DNA of 46,135 nucleotides from Mucidula mucida (Eukaryota; Basidiomycota; Agaricomycetes; Agaricales; Physalacriaceae): NCBI GenBank assembly GCA_015501055.1, contig JADNYV010000275.1, positions 1 through 46,135 of the forward strand. The letters are read 5' to 3'. Both the position numbers and the translations under genes were made by a program. The notes under the pieces were generated by a model. That model had not been told where the DNA came from and did not search any database. It worked only from the letters and a program-made list of their open reading frames with translations. Within the stretch, counting starts at the first letter, position 1. Each line of letters begins with the position of its first letter. Below, piece by piece: positions 24,933 through 36,087 of the stretch.

Positions 24933-25318
24933 CTATTCCGCTTCGATTACAAGGATTATCACGATTAGCCAACATTTTACTTTTTAAATAGGTCCCCTAG
25001 CTAGTTCTCCAGCATTATCACAGAAAAGGACAACATTTTCCATGAACTTCTCCCTGATTTCTGTTGAAGATGCCACAGATCGGAGGACCTTTACCAGTCA
25101 ATCCCATTCAGATTACCCTACAGCAATCAAAGTATTTCTCAATCAATACTGCATAGACAAGAGCAGATAAGGTGCCACATGGCATGAAATATTAAATGAG
25201 TGCGCTACATGGTACTACGGGGTACTAGCTTTGAATAACTGCAAGGAGGACAGGTGCTAGACTGGATGAAGAAAAAAGAAGCAGCGAAATTAGGTATTAC
25301 AAGCACGAGGCACTACAG

Positions 25319-28246
25319 TTACACTGCCGGCTGACCCCCGTCGTCCTCGTCGTCGTCATCGGCGATGGCATCCCATGCGGTGGCGGCGATAATCTCCTCG
25401 TTAGAGAGGCCATGAGTAGCGAGGGGCTGGGCGCCGCTGAAATGGGATCAGTTGATGATCAAGAAATAAACGAAGACGTACGTTGCAGCTTGGAATAAAT
25501 CATGAGTAAGACGGTGATAATACAAGGGCTTACGGTCCTTGAGCGCGTTGAGCATCACCAGATGGCTCCTGAAAGCTCCTTCGACGTTGTTGCCCGAGAA
25601 GTGGTCCTTCGAATTGCGGGACCACTCCATCAAGACGGCATGGATCTGCATGTGTATCAGTAGAGTGAGCATGAAAAAATTGTACACCTACGGCAGTCAC
25701 GACGAGAGCTAACATGAGAGCCGGAACCTCTCGTTCCTGGGCGTGAGGTCCTTCCTTGTACGTCGATGTCAGGCTGTCCGCATATTTATTCAAGGGCGAT
25801 GTCGCATTCTTGGCCAGAGTAGCCGTTACCATCGTCTGCACAACTTGAGCACGGTACGGTTGGGCCGGGTTGGCATTTCCCTAGGAAAGAATTGAGTATA
25901 TATGTGCGGCAGCAAACAGAACACACCGATTCCTGATGACTTCCACAATGATAGGTGAGGTCGTCGATCATGGAGCGAGCACGAGCACGACCGGCGTCCG
26001 TCTTGGTAAGTTGAAGTTCGGTGGGGACGACAGTGAGTGCAGCCTCCTTGAAGGTCGAACAGAAGGCAATGAGACGTTGAACAATCTAGTCGACACTCAG
26101 CAGTGAATGTCAGAGCAAACAGAGACATACGTAAGTGACGAGGGGGCCGGAATATGTCGCCTCATCATCCTCCCGGATTCTAGTGGCTAGATCGTGCGGA
26201 CCGGTATCGAGACCGTCTTCCGCAGCAGTCACCAAGAGCGCATCCATGGCGATAGCGTCTAGTCCACCAGAAGAGAACGGCTGAGGGTCAGTGTCAGCGT
26301 TGCGACCCAGAAGTGTGGCAAGAGCACGGTCTATAGAGCGGCCGATAAACCGGTCCATAGCCTTGCTCTGACTCTTCTTGCCAATGCTGTGCCGGCTGCC
26401 TAGACCTTGCTTCTTGACAACAAGATGCGTGTGAGCAAGCCATCCACCTATCATTGAAGGGGAAGCAGGCGGGTCATCCTTGACGTTGATTCGCACAGCT
26501 TGGACATGAGCAGCGCGCGCGACGGGGCCAGCGGCAGAACTGACGGAAGCTGGAGCCGCGACCAAAGCAGTATCAGAAAAAGTCGTTTGAGCGGGGGTCT
26601 TGCGATAGATAGGGCCAGGAGGATTGTTGGCAGGAAATTCGGCGTGCTGCAGAGAAGGCTGAATCAGTAAGTAGGCTGGCAAGACGGGAAACTCACCTCG
26701 CGTTGGATAATACTCTGGTTTCCGAGCTTAGGGACTTTACGGCGCTGAGGTGCCTCGTCTTCATTGCGGATTTGCGCAGCAGCACATTGGTTGAGTTCAT
26801 CCTAGAAGCGAGTGAATGTTTGTTTAGTGAAAGAAAAAGGATACACACCTCTAATGCTTTCATCATTTCTCTAGGTAAGTCATCCCCGTCGAGGTCAAAT
26901 CCACCATGCGCGAACAGGTCCAACAATTCGGCGCCGTCGAGGTCGAGGTCGAGAATCGAGGAGGTCCGTTTGGTGTCCTTGCCCTTGCTGGCCTTGCCAT
27001 CGTCTTCGTTGGCGTTGTCGGAAGAGAAGCTGCGGGCTAGGTCAAAAGAGCTCGCTGACGAGGCCTTGGAACGATAGTGGACGAAGGCATGGGCACGCTG
27101 TTCAGCGTCGTCGTCGTCGTCATGGTGGTGGTTCGAGTAAGAGTCAACTTGCCCGATCGATTAGTAATCAAGTCCCTTTTTAACCACAACTACATACCGT
27201 CCATCGACCTGCGGCTAGACTTGCGACTAGCGGGATGTTGGATGATAACAGCACCCTACAGGTACGTTAATAAGTTGATTAACGCGTTGAAGTGCTGTTT
27301 CTGACCTCGTTGAACAAGTCCTTCGCCTCAATCGCGGACGCCCGCTCTTTCTGACCAAGGACGTGCGCCTCTGGCAAGTCGTCGTCGTCGTCGCTATTAT
27401 CCAAGGCCCCAGGTGCCAGAACCTTGTTGTCCTCATCACTGTCATGTTCCTCCGCCGCCGCTGCACGTAGAGCCGCTTTCTGCTTCATGGCTACAACGCG
27501 ATCTCGGATGTCCATCGCGACTGTGGATAACTTGACTGTGGAAGGTTAGTCGAGATTACTTGTAGTAGAATGTTTCCCCTTACGTGTAGGCTCAGTAGCC
27601 TCGTGTGGGTCCGCATCTTCTGGGCCGTCCATTGCTGGCGACTTGAAAGTGTTATGGGCATCCGAGTCTGGGAACGTTAGTGAGGAATTCACGCAGTGAA
27701 ATACTCAAGCTCACCTTTTGCAACAGACTCATCGGATACCTTAGCCTTCTTTCTCAAGGACTGTAGTGCCATTTGAAAGTAGTTGTTCTTTGCTGCAATG
27801 AAGGTAAGTGCGATGTCTCTCGCCATATTTGCCGACAACTCACTTGAGACTGGCGCAGATTCCTTATTTGATTCCAAAGACGACGTCTCGGATGCTTTGC
27901 GCTTCTTTGACAAGAGCTTTTTGACTGCCGAAGTCGCGACTACCCACACAGGTAAGCACCATAGTGTAGGACTGCAAATTAGCAACTGACCTGAATTCAA
28001 AGAACCCGCCTTCGACACAGCGGATGCCGTGTCGCTGATGACCTCGCGCTTTTTCTTCTTATAGGTCTCCCAGACTTTTGACGCCTTCGATTTCGAGGTA
28101 CGCGAGGCTACAAAGTGATTAGCGCCGGCAGACGCGATGATGCTGGTGAAGCTCTTACGACGTTTCGATTCCTCGGGCGCATTAGCAACCGCCTTCTTAC
28201 GCGGTTTTACCGCCGCCGCAAGCGCTTTTAAGCCTGTCTTCACCAT
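25319..28246 (-). CDS. DUF6532-domain protein
   Basis: A multi-exon minus-strand gene starting MVKTGLKALAAAVKPRKKAV at 28246 and ending DDGGQPAV at 25321. The first third is rich in Lys, Ser and Asp with low complexity (basic patches, then DNSDDDDDLPEA), probably disordered and nuclear. The C-terminal part, joined over short introns, carries the DUF6532 core: PALMLALVVTAIHAVLMEW, then FSGNNVEGAFRSHLVMLNAL and PLYYHRLTHDLFQAAT. This matches the family's helix 'tlALv.Ta....L.EW' and 'Y..hl..L' segments. DUF6532 is known mainly from Agaricomycetes; its function is not established. It is head-to-head with the transposase, 297 bp apart. I did not verify every splice site, but saw no clear lesion. 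Confidence 0.75.
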
Positions 28247-28543
28247 GCTGGAATTTGAGAGAGAGTATTTGAGCTGGAAGAGAAGTTGTTTGCTAATGGT
28301 GATAAAAAACATGCTTTTATTCTCAGATGTGCTATGGTAGCGCCTTCTGAGCCCTGGTCGCGCCTCTTGCTCTAGCGCACTGGCCACGCCTCCATCTCTT
28401 TGGCCTCGCAACGGCAGAGCACACTAGGCAAGTCGCGATTTGCTTAATTGTTTCCCGCAGCTCACCGTGAGCAGTATTAGCCACCTTACGTTACTTCGCG
28501 TGTGATACGACATGCACCTATTCATTTCTTGCTTTGCTCCGTC
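28247..28543. promoter_or_regulatory. Shared divergent promoter of DUF6532 gene and transposase
   Basis: The 297 bp between two divergent start codons must drive both genes. Nothing specific such as a clear TATA box is visible. The arrangement allows coordinated expression of the pair. Confidence 0.45.
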
Positions 28544-31500
28544 ATGGCTCCCAATACGACTACGCGCTCCAGCTTTGTCTGCGCCGCCTGCGACCAGGAT
28601 TTTCAGCGTGAGAATAATCTCAGGCAACACTGGATGAAGACTCGCGACGCCGCCTGCCTTGCAGTAGGCACCTCTGTCAAAGCTAATCTCCGGCGAGGCG
28701 CTCATCTTCCTCGACAAAACCCGCCATCTCCGTCTCGTTCCTCTTCCTCTCGTCACCCGCCACCGCCATCCCCATTGCCAGATAAACAACCACCATCTCC
28801 GGAACCATTTACTGGAGATGTCTTCGGGGCAGCCGAGGACTACTCAGAAAAGGATTTTCCCGGTCTCAACGAGGAGCACGCGTCAGAACCACCATCAGGT
28901 TCAGATTCCGACGAAGGTGACATGGACGATGGGTCTACTCAACCTGGTTGGGAACCCCCTCGTCGGACAACCATGAAGGAAGTTCCCGATGAAGACGATG
29001 AGATGGATGTTGACCATCCGCCGCCCCGTGTCTCTGATTCGCCCGCTCCCCAGCCTCCTCATGCACCTCAGCAGGTACCTGACACTGATCCTGCTGCCAA
29101 GGCTCGTCTTGCGTCAGTGCACGTCACACATTTCGGGGGGAAGGCAGGTGCCCCAATTCCAGACACTCCAGTAACTCCCAACGCCTATCTGCTGTACGAG
29201 GCGGCATTGCGCGGTGGGACCGACAAGCCACGTCCTGGGAATTACGGGCCGTTCTCGAGTGAAATGCAATGGAAGATTGCGGAGTGGGCGAAGCTGGATG
29301 GCCCAAGCGCGTCGTCATTCACGCGTCTACTATCAATCAATGAGGTTTGTCATTTTAGTATTGTGTATTTTCTTCAAGTCTAATGATGTGCAGGTCACGG
29401 AGCGCCTTGACCTCTCGTTCAAGAACACCACGCAACTCAACGACATCATCGACAAGAAACTGCCAAGTCTACGTCCCGAGTTTATTTCCGAGGAGATCGT
29501 TATCGCAAACCGCTCGTTCGACGTTTATCAACGCGATATAATTGCGTGTGTTCGCGCTCTATACGGCGATCCCAAGCATAACGAGTACCTCTGTTTCGCA
29601 CCCGAGAGACATTACGCCGATGAGGATAAAACTCAACGTCTTTACCATGACTTCCATACCGGACGCTGGTGGTGGGATACACAGGTATGATCTGTCGTTC
29701 TTTGATGGTCTTGTGCTGATTGTATGTTTAGAAAGCTGTCGAAGAGAAGACTCCGGGTGCAACTATAATCCCCGTCATTCTGTCTTCCGACAAGACACAA
29801 GTTACGTTGTTCAGGAACAAGACTGCATATCTAGTGTATCTCACCATCGGGAACCTCCCCAAGGACATTCGCCGTAAGCCCTCTCGCATGGGGCAGGTAC
29901 TTGTCGCTTACATCCCGACTACAAAACTCGAGCACATCAAGAACAAAGAGTCTCGTCGCCGCTCGATGTGTAATCTCTTTCACGCCTGCATGCGGCGTAT
30001 TCTCACTGGACTGAAGGAGGCCGGCATCAGCGGCGTTGTCATGAGGAGTGGCGACGGGGTCGCCCGCCGTTGTCACCCCATTTTCGCCGCCTATGTCGGC
30101 GACTACCCCGAGCAGGTCTTGGTCACCTGTACATACGTTGGCAAATCCCCGGTTTGCGAGTGTCCACCTGACGCGCTTGGTGAATATCCTTGTGCTCACA
30201 ACCCTCGCAACTTCCAGGCTGCCGTTGAGGCCCTCAGCTCCATTGGCGCTCCCGATTGGGGTACTCGTTGTGCCAATGCAAACATGAAGCCCGTCCAACA
30301 CCCATTTTGGGAAGATCTTCCTTATGTTGATGTCTTTCGTTCCATCACCCCCGACATCCTTCACCAGCTTCTTCAAGGGGTTGTGAAGCACCTCATTGGT
30401 TGGATCACCGAGGCTGTGGGAGCAGATGAACTTGATGCTCGTGTTCGTCGCCTTCCTCTCAACCACGCCATTCGTCCTTTCCTGAAGGGCATTTCTTCGC
30501 TCTCCCGTGTGAGCGGAATGGAGCACAAGCAAATCTGCTCATTTCTTCTCTCCGTCATTGGGGACCTTCCACACACATCTGCGATCACTCATTCCCTTAT
30601 GCGCGCCACCCGTGGTATCATCGACTTCACCTATCTTTCGCGATATCCGGTCCACAGCGTCGAAACTCTGAAGGAACTCGAAGCATGTCTTGCCGAGTTT
30701 CACGACAACAAGCATGTCTTTCTCAATCTTGGAATCCGTGAGAACTTTGACATTCCCAAGCTCCACTTCCTCAATCACTACGTTCGCGCCATCAAGCTGT
30801 ATGGTACTGCCGACAACTACAACACTGAGGCTACCGAACGGCTACACATCGATTTCGCGAAGGATGCTTATCGGGCCACTAATCGGAAGGATGAGTTCAA
30901 ACAGATGACGAAGTGGTTAGAGCGACGCGAGAAGATTATCGTGTTTGGGCATTATGTTGAGTCGCGGTGCAACGGCGAACCACCTCTCACAGCGACATCA
31001 TCACGCGACGCCTTAGCGAAGACACATATTCGTGTATCCTTTGAAGACGTCTCCTGCCCATACGAGATCAAGATGACGAAGCAACCATCGGAGAAGTCAG
31101 TCCTCCTCGACGCGATAGAATCCCCTTCCGGTTACGGCGCTACCTTGTTCACTGTCGCACTCGCTCGATTTATTGTTCAGTTTCGCAATCCCACCCTTCC
31201 GCATGCTCGTGTTGATGAGGCTGCTCACAATATAGTTCTTCCCTTCCGCCGTCTCCCAGTCTTTCATCGCATCAAGTTCGTCAATACAAAGTTCTTTGGA
31301 TCGGAGACATTAGACTCGATCCATGCCTATCCAAGGGCTATCGGAAAGACTGGGAAGATCACAAGGCTTAGTCGGTTTGATACGGCTATGATTCGTGTTC
31401 GACCCGCTGTTGTTGGTGCACACAAGTTTGATGGTATGGTCTCCTTTCTTATAGTGGGCTCCGGCTGATCATCCACAATAGGTTTACGCGTTGGTCGTGT

Positions 31501-31840
31501 CCGGGTCGTCTTCTCAATTCCACCTCGTGGCCTCGAGACGTTGTTCCCCATTAACATGCAGCCGCCGGCGCATCTGGCCTATGTGGAGTGGTTCAGCACA
31601 TTCGCAGCGCGGCCCGAAGCCGCTTCAGGAATGTATCGTCTCAAGCGCCAGCTTGCAGGCGACGGATCGCCTCTCGTGTCGGTTCTGCCCGTTTCCGTGA
31701 TTCAAAGCAGTGTACACTTATTTCCCAAGTGGGGTCGGACCGTTCCCGTAGATTGGACTAATGAAAATGTACTCGACCGAAGTAGCACATTTTCGCTCAG
31801 TAACTACAAAGATCAGCGTACTTTTTTCATGTACCATTGA
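28544..31840 (+). CDS. Plavaka-family transposase, intact
   Basis: Four exons (28544-29344, 29394-29684, 29732-31433, 31482-31840) join to 3153 nt, giving 1050 residues with no lesion. It starts with a C2H2-like finger (C13, C16, H29 in FVCAACDQDFQRENNLRQHW), a Pro/Ser-rich linker, then the Plavaka core: KTAYLVYLTIGNLPKDIRRK, PIFAAYVGDYPEQ (Asp about 488), TPDILHQLLQGVVKHLIGW (Asp about 572) and NTEATERLHIDFAKDAYRAT (Glu about 730-733), then QMTKWLERRE. These acidic positions are the likely DDE triad. The C-terminal part (PPAHLAYVEWFSTF and after) matches the domain that follows in these transposases (DUF6830-like). Plavaka are CACTA-related elements of Agaricomycetes. The intact frame suggests recent activity. 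The Met at 28544 is preferred over 28502 because it leads directly into the finger. Confidence 0.9.
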
Positions 31841-31986
31841 TTATTTCATATCAAATGTCAGCTTTTCTTGGGATTAGTTCGGGGGCTCTTGTAAGTTTAC
31901 ACTAATCCAACTTTTCTGCACGGTTTACTGAGAATAGTGAGTTTTCCGAAAATAGTGCGAATTAGCCACCGATTACTCCTAGAATA

Positions 31987-33349
31987 CCTGGGAGGCTTTT
32001 TCCTGATGGAGTTTGTTGATCAAGATTCGGTTATGGGTTCCCCCAGACAACTTGAAGTCGGAGCTCGGGGCGAAACGGATTAGGGACGTTAGGATCTATT
32101 CTTGTTCGAATCATAGAAATATCAGCATGAGTATGCAGGCATTTTTGCTCACCAAATCGCTGCATGACCACTGAACACGACGGAAGATGAAGATGGTTGA
32201 TATTCGCCTACGCCATACTACAAATGACTAAGGACATGCCCCGGCGAACCCAGCATGGTAATCAAACAGCCTCGTTATATCTCATTCGTCCTTCGCTTCT
32301 CTGCTTCTTGCTTCTCCTTCTGTTAAAGCTCAATGATTTTCGACGCCAATCTTATTCCTACATAACGCCACTCCTTGCTCATGTTTGTCAGGAATTTCTC
32401 TCGTTCAATCCCCTTGCTAATAAAGCTGCATCCAACCACCAGTGGCTCGAGGGGACGAAAATGCCTGAGATAATAAACCGAGTTCCAGATTGCGCCATCG
32501 CGGGAGTATAGCAGCTCGGCTGCATCGTGTATGTAGACGCGTAAAATTCCCCTGTACCTGTCCAGTGCCTTCAAGATCATCAATCCTTCTTTTCGTCGTA
32601 GCCGATACGCTCATGCCCCCTAGGTGATTGACTCGACCGCGCATATAATTGCACCGCTGACAAAGTTGACAAGCGCCATGGAATCTGCATAGATACGGTT
32701 GTCAACTGTTCCTGAACATCAAAAAGCAGCAACTTCACCCATCAATACTCCCTGAAGGATGGTGCTGTTCTACCCGACACGCAAAGAGCAACGTTATAGG
32801 GACCAACCACTGCTGTTGTGACGTTCTTTTGAAGGATTCCCAAACTGTTAGAGCTTGCACGTAATCCTCCGCGTCGCGGTTACGCCGGATGAAGAGTGAT
32901 ATATCGCCTAACGTACTAGTAGACATCTCCGCAGGCTATCAACCACCAGGCTTTATTATGGTGATCTGTACAATCAATGGTCGAGATTTGAGTGTTCCGG
33001 GAGCGCATCATCATTGGACTTTAGGAGATTTAGACCGTAAAGCTCGAGTAGAGCAGCCAAATCGCAAGGGGGACTCATCATTAGTACTACAGGGCCAAGG
33101 GCGAGAGCTTAAACTTGGAATGTACAGTCTGTAAAGACAAACACAATCATGGTGGCGGACAGAAAGGACGATGCAGGACTCGAAAAACAAATTCTTCTTA
33201 CTGATACAGAACGAGACGACTAATACGTCATTGAAAATTCAGTCAAGTCACCGGCGCGTTTGAGGAATCCCTTGAGCCCCATACCCAAGTTCATGAGTAA
33301 TTTCCGAAACAAAAAGCAAAAAGTGCACATACAATTCGAATGTGCGCGT
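31987..33349. other. No intact gene; holds a segment reused elsewhere
   Basis: Only short frames are present. A minus-strand stretch near 32583-32323 (including YRGILRVYIHDAAELLYSRD) looks protein-like but is isolated. The stretch at 32800-32904 recurs at 43579-43683 and is listed separately. Confidence 0.4.
32800..32904 (-). repeat. 105-bp segment repeated at about 43579-43683
   Basis: The two copies differ at only two positions (C/T and T/C). On the minus strand both encode RNRDAEDYVQALTVWESFKR, perhaps an exon of a gene I cannot name. The second copy lies inside the patchwork at 43493-43704. Confidence 0.8.
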
Positions 33350-33902
33350 TGTCATGCTTTGCCTGTTAAAGTGTGAGCTAGTAGCAAGGCTACGGATGGC
33401 ACTTACTGGTTTTCACTGATCAGTCTCTCAAAGAGTTCACGATCCCTTTGCCGCTCTTCCCGATCCCTTTGCCGCTCTTACCGATCCCTTTGTCGCTCTT
33501 CCCGATCCCTTTGCCGCTCTTCCCAATCTTGTCGCCTCTCTACGCGATCCTCGTCCAAGGCTTTGATGAGGCTTGTCTGTCAAAGTGTTAGTGTTGCCTC
33601 TGTACGGAGCACACAAACTCACTCAAGGGCCGATCGCCCGTAGAGGCCTTCGAGCAGCGCTCTGACGGCATGAACGGTGAGTAGCAGTCTACAGGACGGA
33701 TCGAACGCACTGTAGTGCCGGGTCTTTATGATCGTTCTCCCTAAGCAGAAGTCAGGATCACTCGTAGTCTTCCGAATGGAGAGGAGAGCACATACCATTC
33801 TTTGAGACTTTTGGCTCTCGCAACCGAGGAAGGCGATTGCTCCTGCGGAGGAGGCATGGGAGATGATAGTTCAATGTCAAGAACAACGTAGAAGGCAGCC
33901 AT
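33350..33902 (-). pseudogene. Small coiled-coil protein gene, partly resolved
   Basis: The ATG at 33902 opens MAAFYVVLDIELSSPMPPPQ, runs to a donor at 33795 and joins at 33740 to a short exon. A later exon reads SLIKALDEDRVERRQDWEER then heptads RQRDREE encoded by a 21-bp minisatellite, ending ELFERLISENQ near 33415. A TAA interrupts the heptads at 33478-33480, although the same bases could be a GTAAGA splice donor. The middle joins do not keep phase in my hands. A related arrangement lies at 35399-35826. The product would be a short charged coiled-coil protein of unknown role. Confidence 0.45.
33441..33524 (-). repeat. 21-bp minisatellite, four units, coding for heptads
   Basis: Units at 33441-33461, 33462-33482, 33483-33503 and 33504-33524 follow GATCCCTTTGCCGCTCTTCC+C with one substitution each in units 2 and 3. 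On the minus strand each unit adds seven charged residues (REERQRD), a coiled-coil heptad, so copy-number change would keep the frame. Confidence 0.88.
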
Positions 33903-34415
33903 TGGTTGGTGAAAGAGCGATGATTCAGATTCGAGACATTACTCGGAGTACTGGGATTGTCGAATGCATGTTCCAAGTCTACAAGACCAGCAAAAGCAGG
34001 CTGAAGTCACCAACATTGCCGTTGATGAGCTCATAGGCAGCAGGTTCTGGCCGTTTTGGGACGCAATCGCCACAGACGTTGGGTTCCCTTGAAGCCAAAT
34101 CGCGACTGGCAAGCATGATGAAAGCAGAGAGACAATAAAGGCACTTGACACTTGAACCGGACAGCACACATCATTGACGTTTACAACGCGTACAGAAACG
34201 GCTCATACTGTTTCCAAAGCGGCCTCACAATCCTTTCGACGACGCCAAAGCCAAGCATGCACACGCTTTCTGTAACCATTCTAGAAACGCCGCCTCCAAG
34301 CGTACACACCCTTTTTGTAAGGTTTAGCGATCAATTTGCCGAACAAGAGCAGTGGAGTGAACGTACCAAACAATGACCTCGACTACACTGAGACCCTGCC
34401 TGTCAGTGAAGCATT

Positions 34416-35361
34416 CAGAGACCAGATAGCCCAAATTAGGTATTTCTGGATTCCAATCACCAAAGCACCTAGGTGCCACACCTAAGTGTGATATTGCCTA
34501 ACAAATAACACAACTTGTACTTGGAAATCCGTTGCGCGACACCTAAGTGGCGACACCAAGGGGCATGGCACCTAAGTGTTGTGCCAAGTGCCATTACCTT
34601 ATACATCCAAATATGACACCTACGTGCGCCCCAAGGTGCCACACCTGAGTGTTGTATCCTATTCCGGGGAATGAACGCCTGGGTGGCACCAACACCTAGG
34701 TGTTACATGAATGTTCTTGAAGTACCCTTGACTGAATTTATTGTGTGTCGTATTCTTGCTATGTACGTACCTGTGTCGGAGGCATGACACACTCCATCCG
34801 CGCTTTCACCAATCTACAGCATCACCACTCAGCGATGTTGAACATGATGGGTGATGAACAAGAGATGAAATATCACGTGCCCTCTTTGAGCTACCTTCAT
34901 TGTCCAAATATTGTCCTTGGCCTTGACAGGACAACATTTCGGAGCCAAGGTCGACAACAAGATTTGGCCACAAAAACAATGCGGCCATCCCACGTGATCT
35001 GAACTTCTTTCAATTCGACCACCAGCTAACCAGCGTCGCCATCGCCGCCAACGCGCTTCATTACATGTGACATGCACGAGATCTCTCCGTCTTGATTGGA
35101 TTCGTGCTGGCGCTAAGGATTGCAGCGTCTCCAGCTCATAGTCAGTGACACCGCTGGTCGAGTGGCAACAATTACGGGTGACTTGTAGGTGATATGAGTG
35201 CATTCAACGTTGGCACACCTCAGTGTCGCACTTAGGTGTCGCACAAGTAAGTTCAATTACAACCCAAATTTCTAGCTGCACATAATCGAACTTAGGTGTG
35301 GCACCTAGGTGCTCCGGTGATTGGCATCCGGAAACACCTAGGTCAGGCCATCTGGGTTCAT
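34416..35361. mobile_element. Non-autonomous DNA element with inverted palindrome arrays
   Basis: Flanked by AAGCATT at 34409-34415 and 35362-35368, a 7-bp direct repeat (8 bp with one mismatch). The ends form inverted repeats of about 70 bp: left 34416-34485 and right 35361-35292. They share CCAGAT, then TAGGT[A/G]TTTC, GGAT, CCAATCACC and AGCACCTAGGTGCCACACC. The left end begins CAGAG, as in hAT elements, and the target size (7-8 bp) also fits hAT. Twelve copies of a 10-bp near-palindrome (CACCTAGGTG, CACCTAAGTG and variants) crowd the two ends: seven in 34466-34702 and five in 35216-35344. The right-hand copies are the reverse complement of the left. The 450-bp core has no recognisable gene, so the element would depend on a transposase from elsewhere. 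Confidence 0.8.
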
Positions 35362-35398
35362 AAGCATTAGCGTTTGATGATAGAGGCAGAACCAAAGG

Positions 35399-35826
35399 CT
35401 TACTTGGTCTTGAGATAGTCTTCAAGACGAGCACAGCGGTCTTCGTTGAGCTACCAGCTCATCCCTGTCGCAGCATGTTTGAAAGTCTTCGAGTTGAAGA
35501 ACTAGATGCACACTCACCGGTCACTCTCCCACTGCTCCTGCTCCTTCTTCAGCTGCTCCAATACCATGTTGAGACCTTGGCGATCCCTAAGGATCTGTTC
35601 ATGGACTGTCAAAGCGTTATGACTGGTAATGGTCATAGAGCGCGCACACTTACTCTAGGGGAGGCTGGTCCGCCGCCCTGCGGAGAAGGGCCCTAACAGG
35701 ATAAATGATTAGCAGTGATTCGCACGACGCGATATGTCAAGCGCTGACTGCTGTTTCATAGGCGTAGCTGGGGCCGTGGGAGATGAGAGTGGAATATAGA
35801 CGTATCTGACGCGGAAGGCAGCTTTT
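35399..35826 (-). pseudogene. Second small coiled-coil gene copy
   Basis: Minus-strand exon-like pieces read AAFRVRYVYIPLSSPTAP (near 35823), a Gly/Pro-rich GPSPQGGGPASP, EQILRDRQGLNMVLEQLKKE and LNEDRCARLEDYLKTK. The first resembles AAFYVVLDIELSSPMPP of the gene at 33902, but its Met codon position is AAA. The order and charged helices match the neighbour, so these look like two copies of one family on either side of the transposable element. The upstream part belongs to the duplicated block that begins at 35701. Confidence 0.4.
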
Positions 35827-36087
35827 ATACGATTTGGGCAGGTTGGTGGAACAATTCCAAGACAGTGGTACTCAGATGCTTGTGCTGTTCCGTTTATTCC
35901 CAATTGGAATATGTGGCATGGAGGGCGTAGCTCATAAGAAGGTTGTGGATGTTGATTACACAGAATACAGAGATATATAGTACCTGCGTACGCTGTCAGA
36001 CAATAGATGTATGAAATGTAAGAAAATACGTACGAGATAGCAAGACACAAAGCAGATGGATGACAATATGTATGTTCGACAACAGCC

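Larger units (their letters stand above)
24911..31986. mobile_element. Candidate Plavaka-type DNA transposon
   Basis: An intact Plavaka transposase (28544-31840) and a divergent DUF6532 gene (25319-28246) sit between possible ends. A 10-bp direct repeat, TCCTAGAATA, lies at 24911-24920 and 31977-31986. Just inside, the left side reads CTAATTTGACTATTCCG (24924-24940) and the right side, reversed, CTAATTCGCACTATTTTCGG (31965-31946), an imperfect inverted pair of about 17-20 bp. The pair lies at different distances from the two direct repeats (3 and 11 bp), and a 10-bp target duplication is longer than the 2-3 bp usual for CACTA-like elements. The transposase is certain. The boundaries are tentative. 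Confidence 0.4.

Noticed and set aside
27077..27130. GTC/GTCGTC microsatellite runs near 25340 and 27110
   Set aside because: They encode the Asp-rich runs of the DUF6532 protein on the minus strand, so they are ordinary low-complexity coding sequence.
29831..30532. A 233-residue minus-strand frame inside the transposase
   Set aside because: It is antisense to the conserved catalytic exon and carries no recognisable domain.
34440..34710. Regularly repeated 10-bp palindromes resembling a CRISPR-like array
   Set aside because: Spacing is irregular, units are only 10 bp, copies are inverted between the two ends, and the host is a fungus. They belong to the ends of a DNA element.
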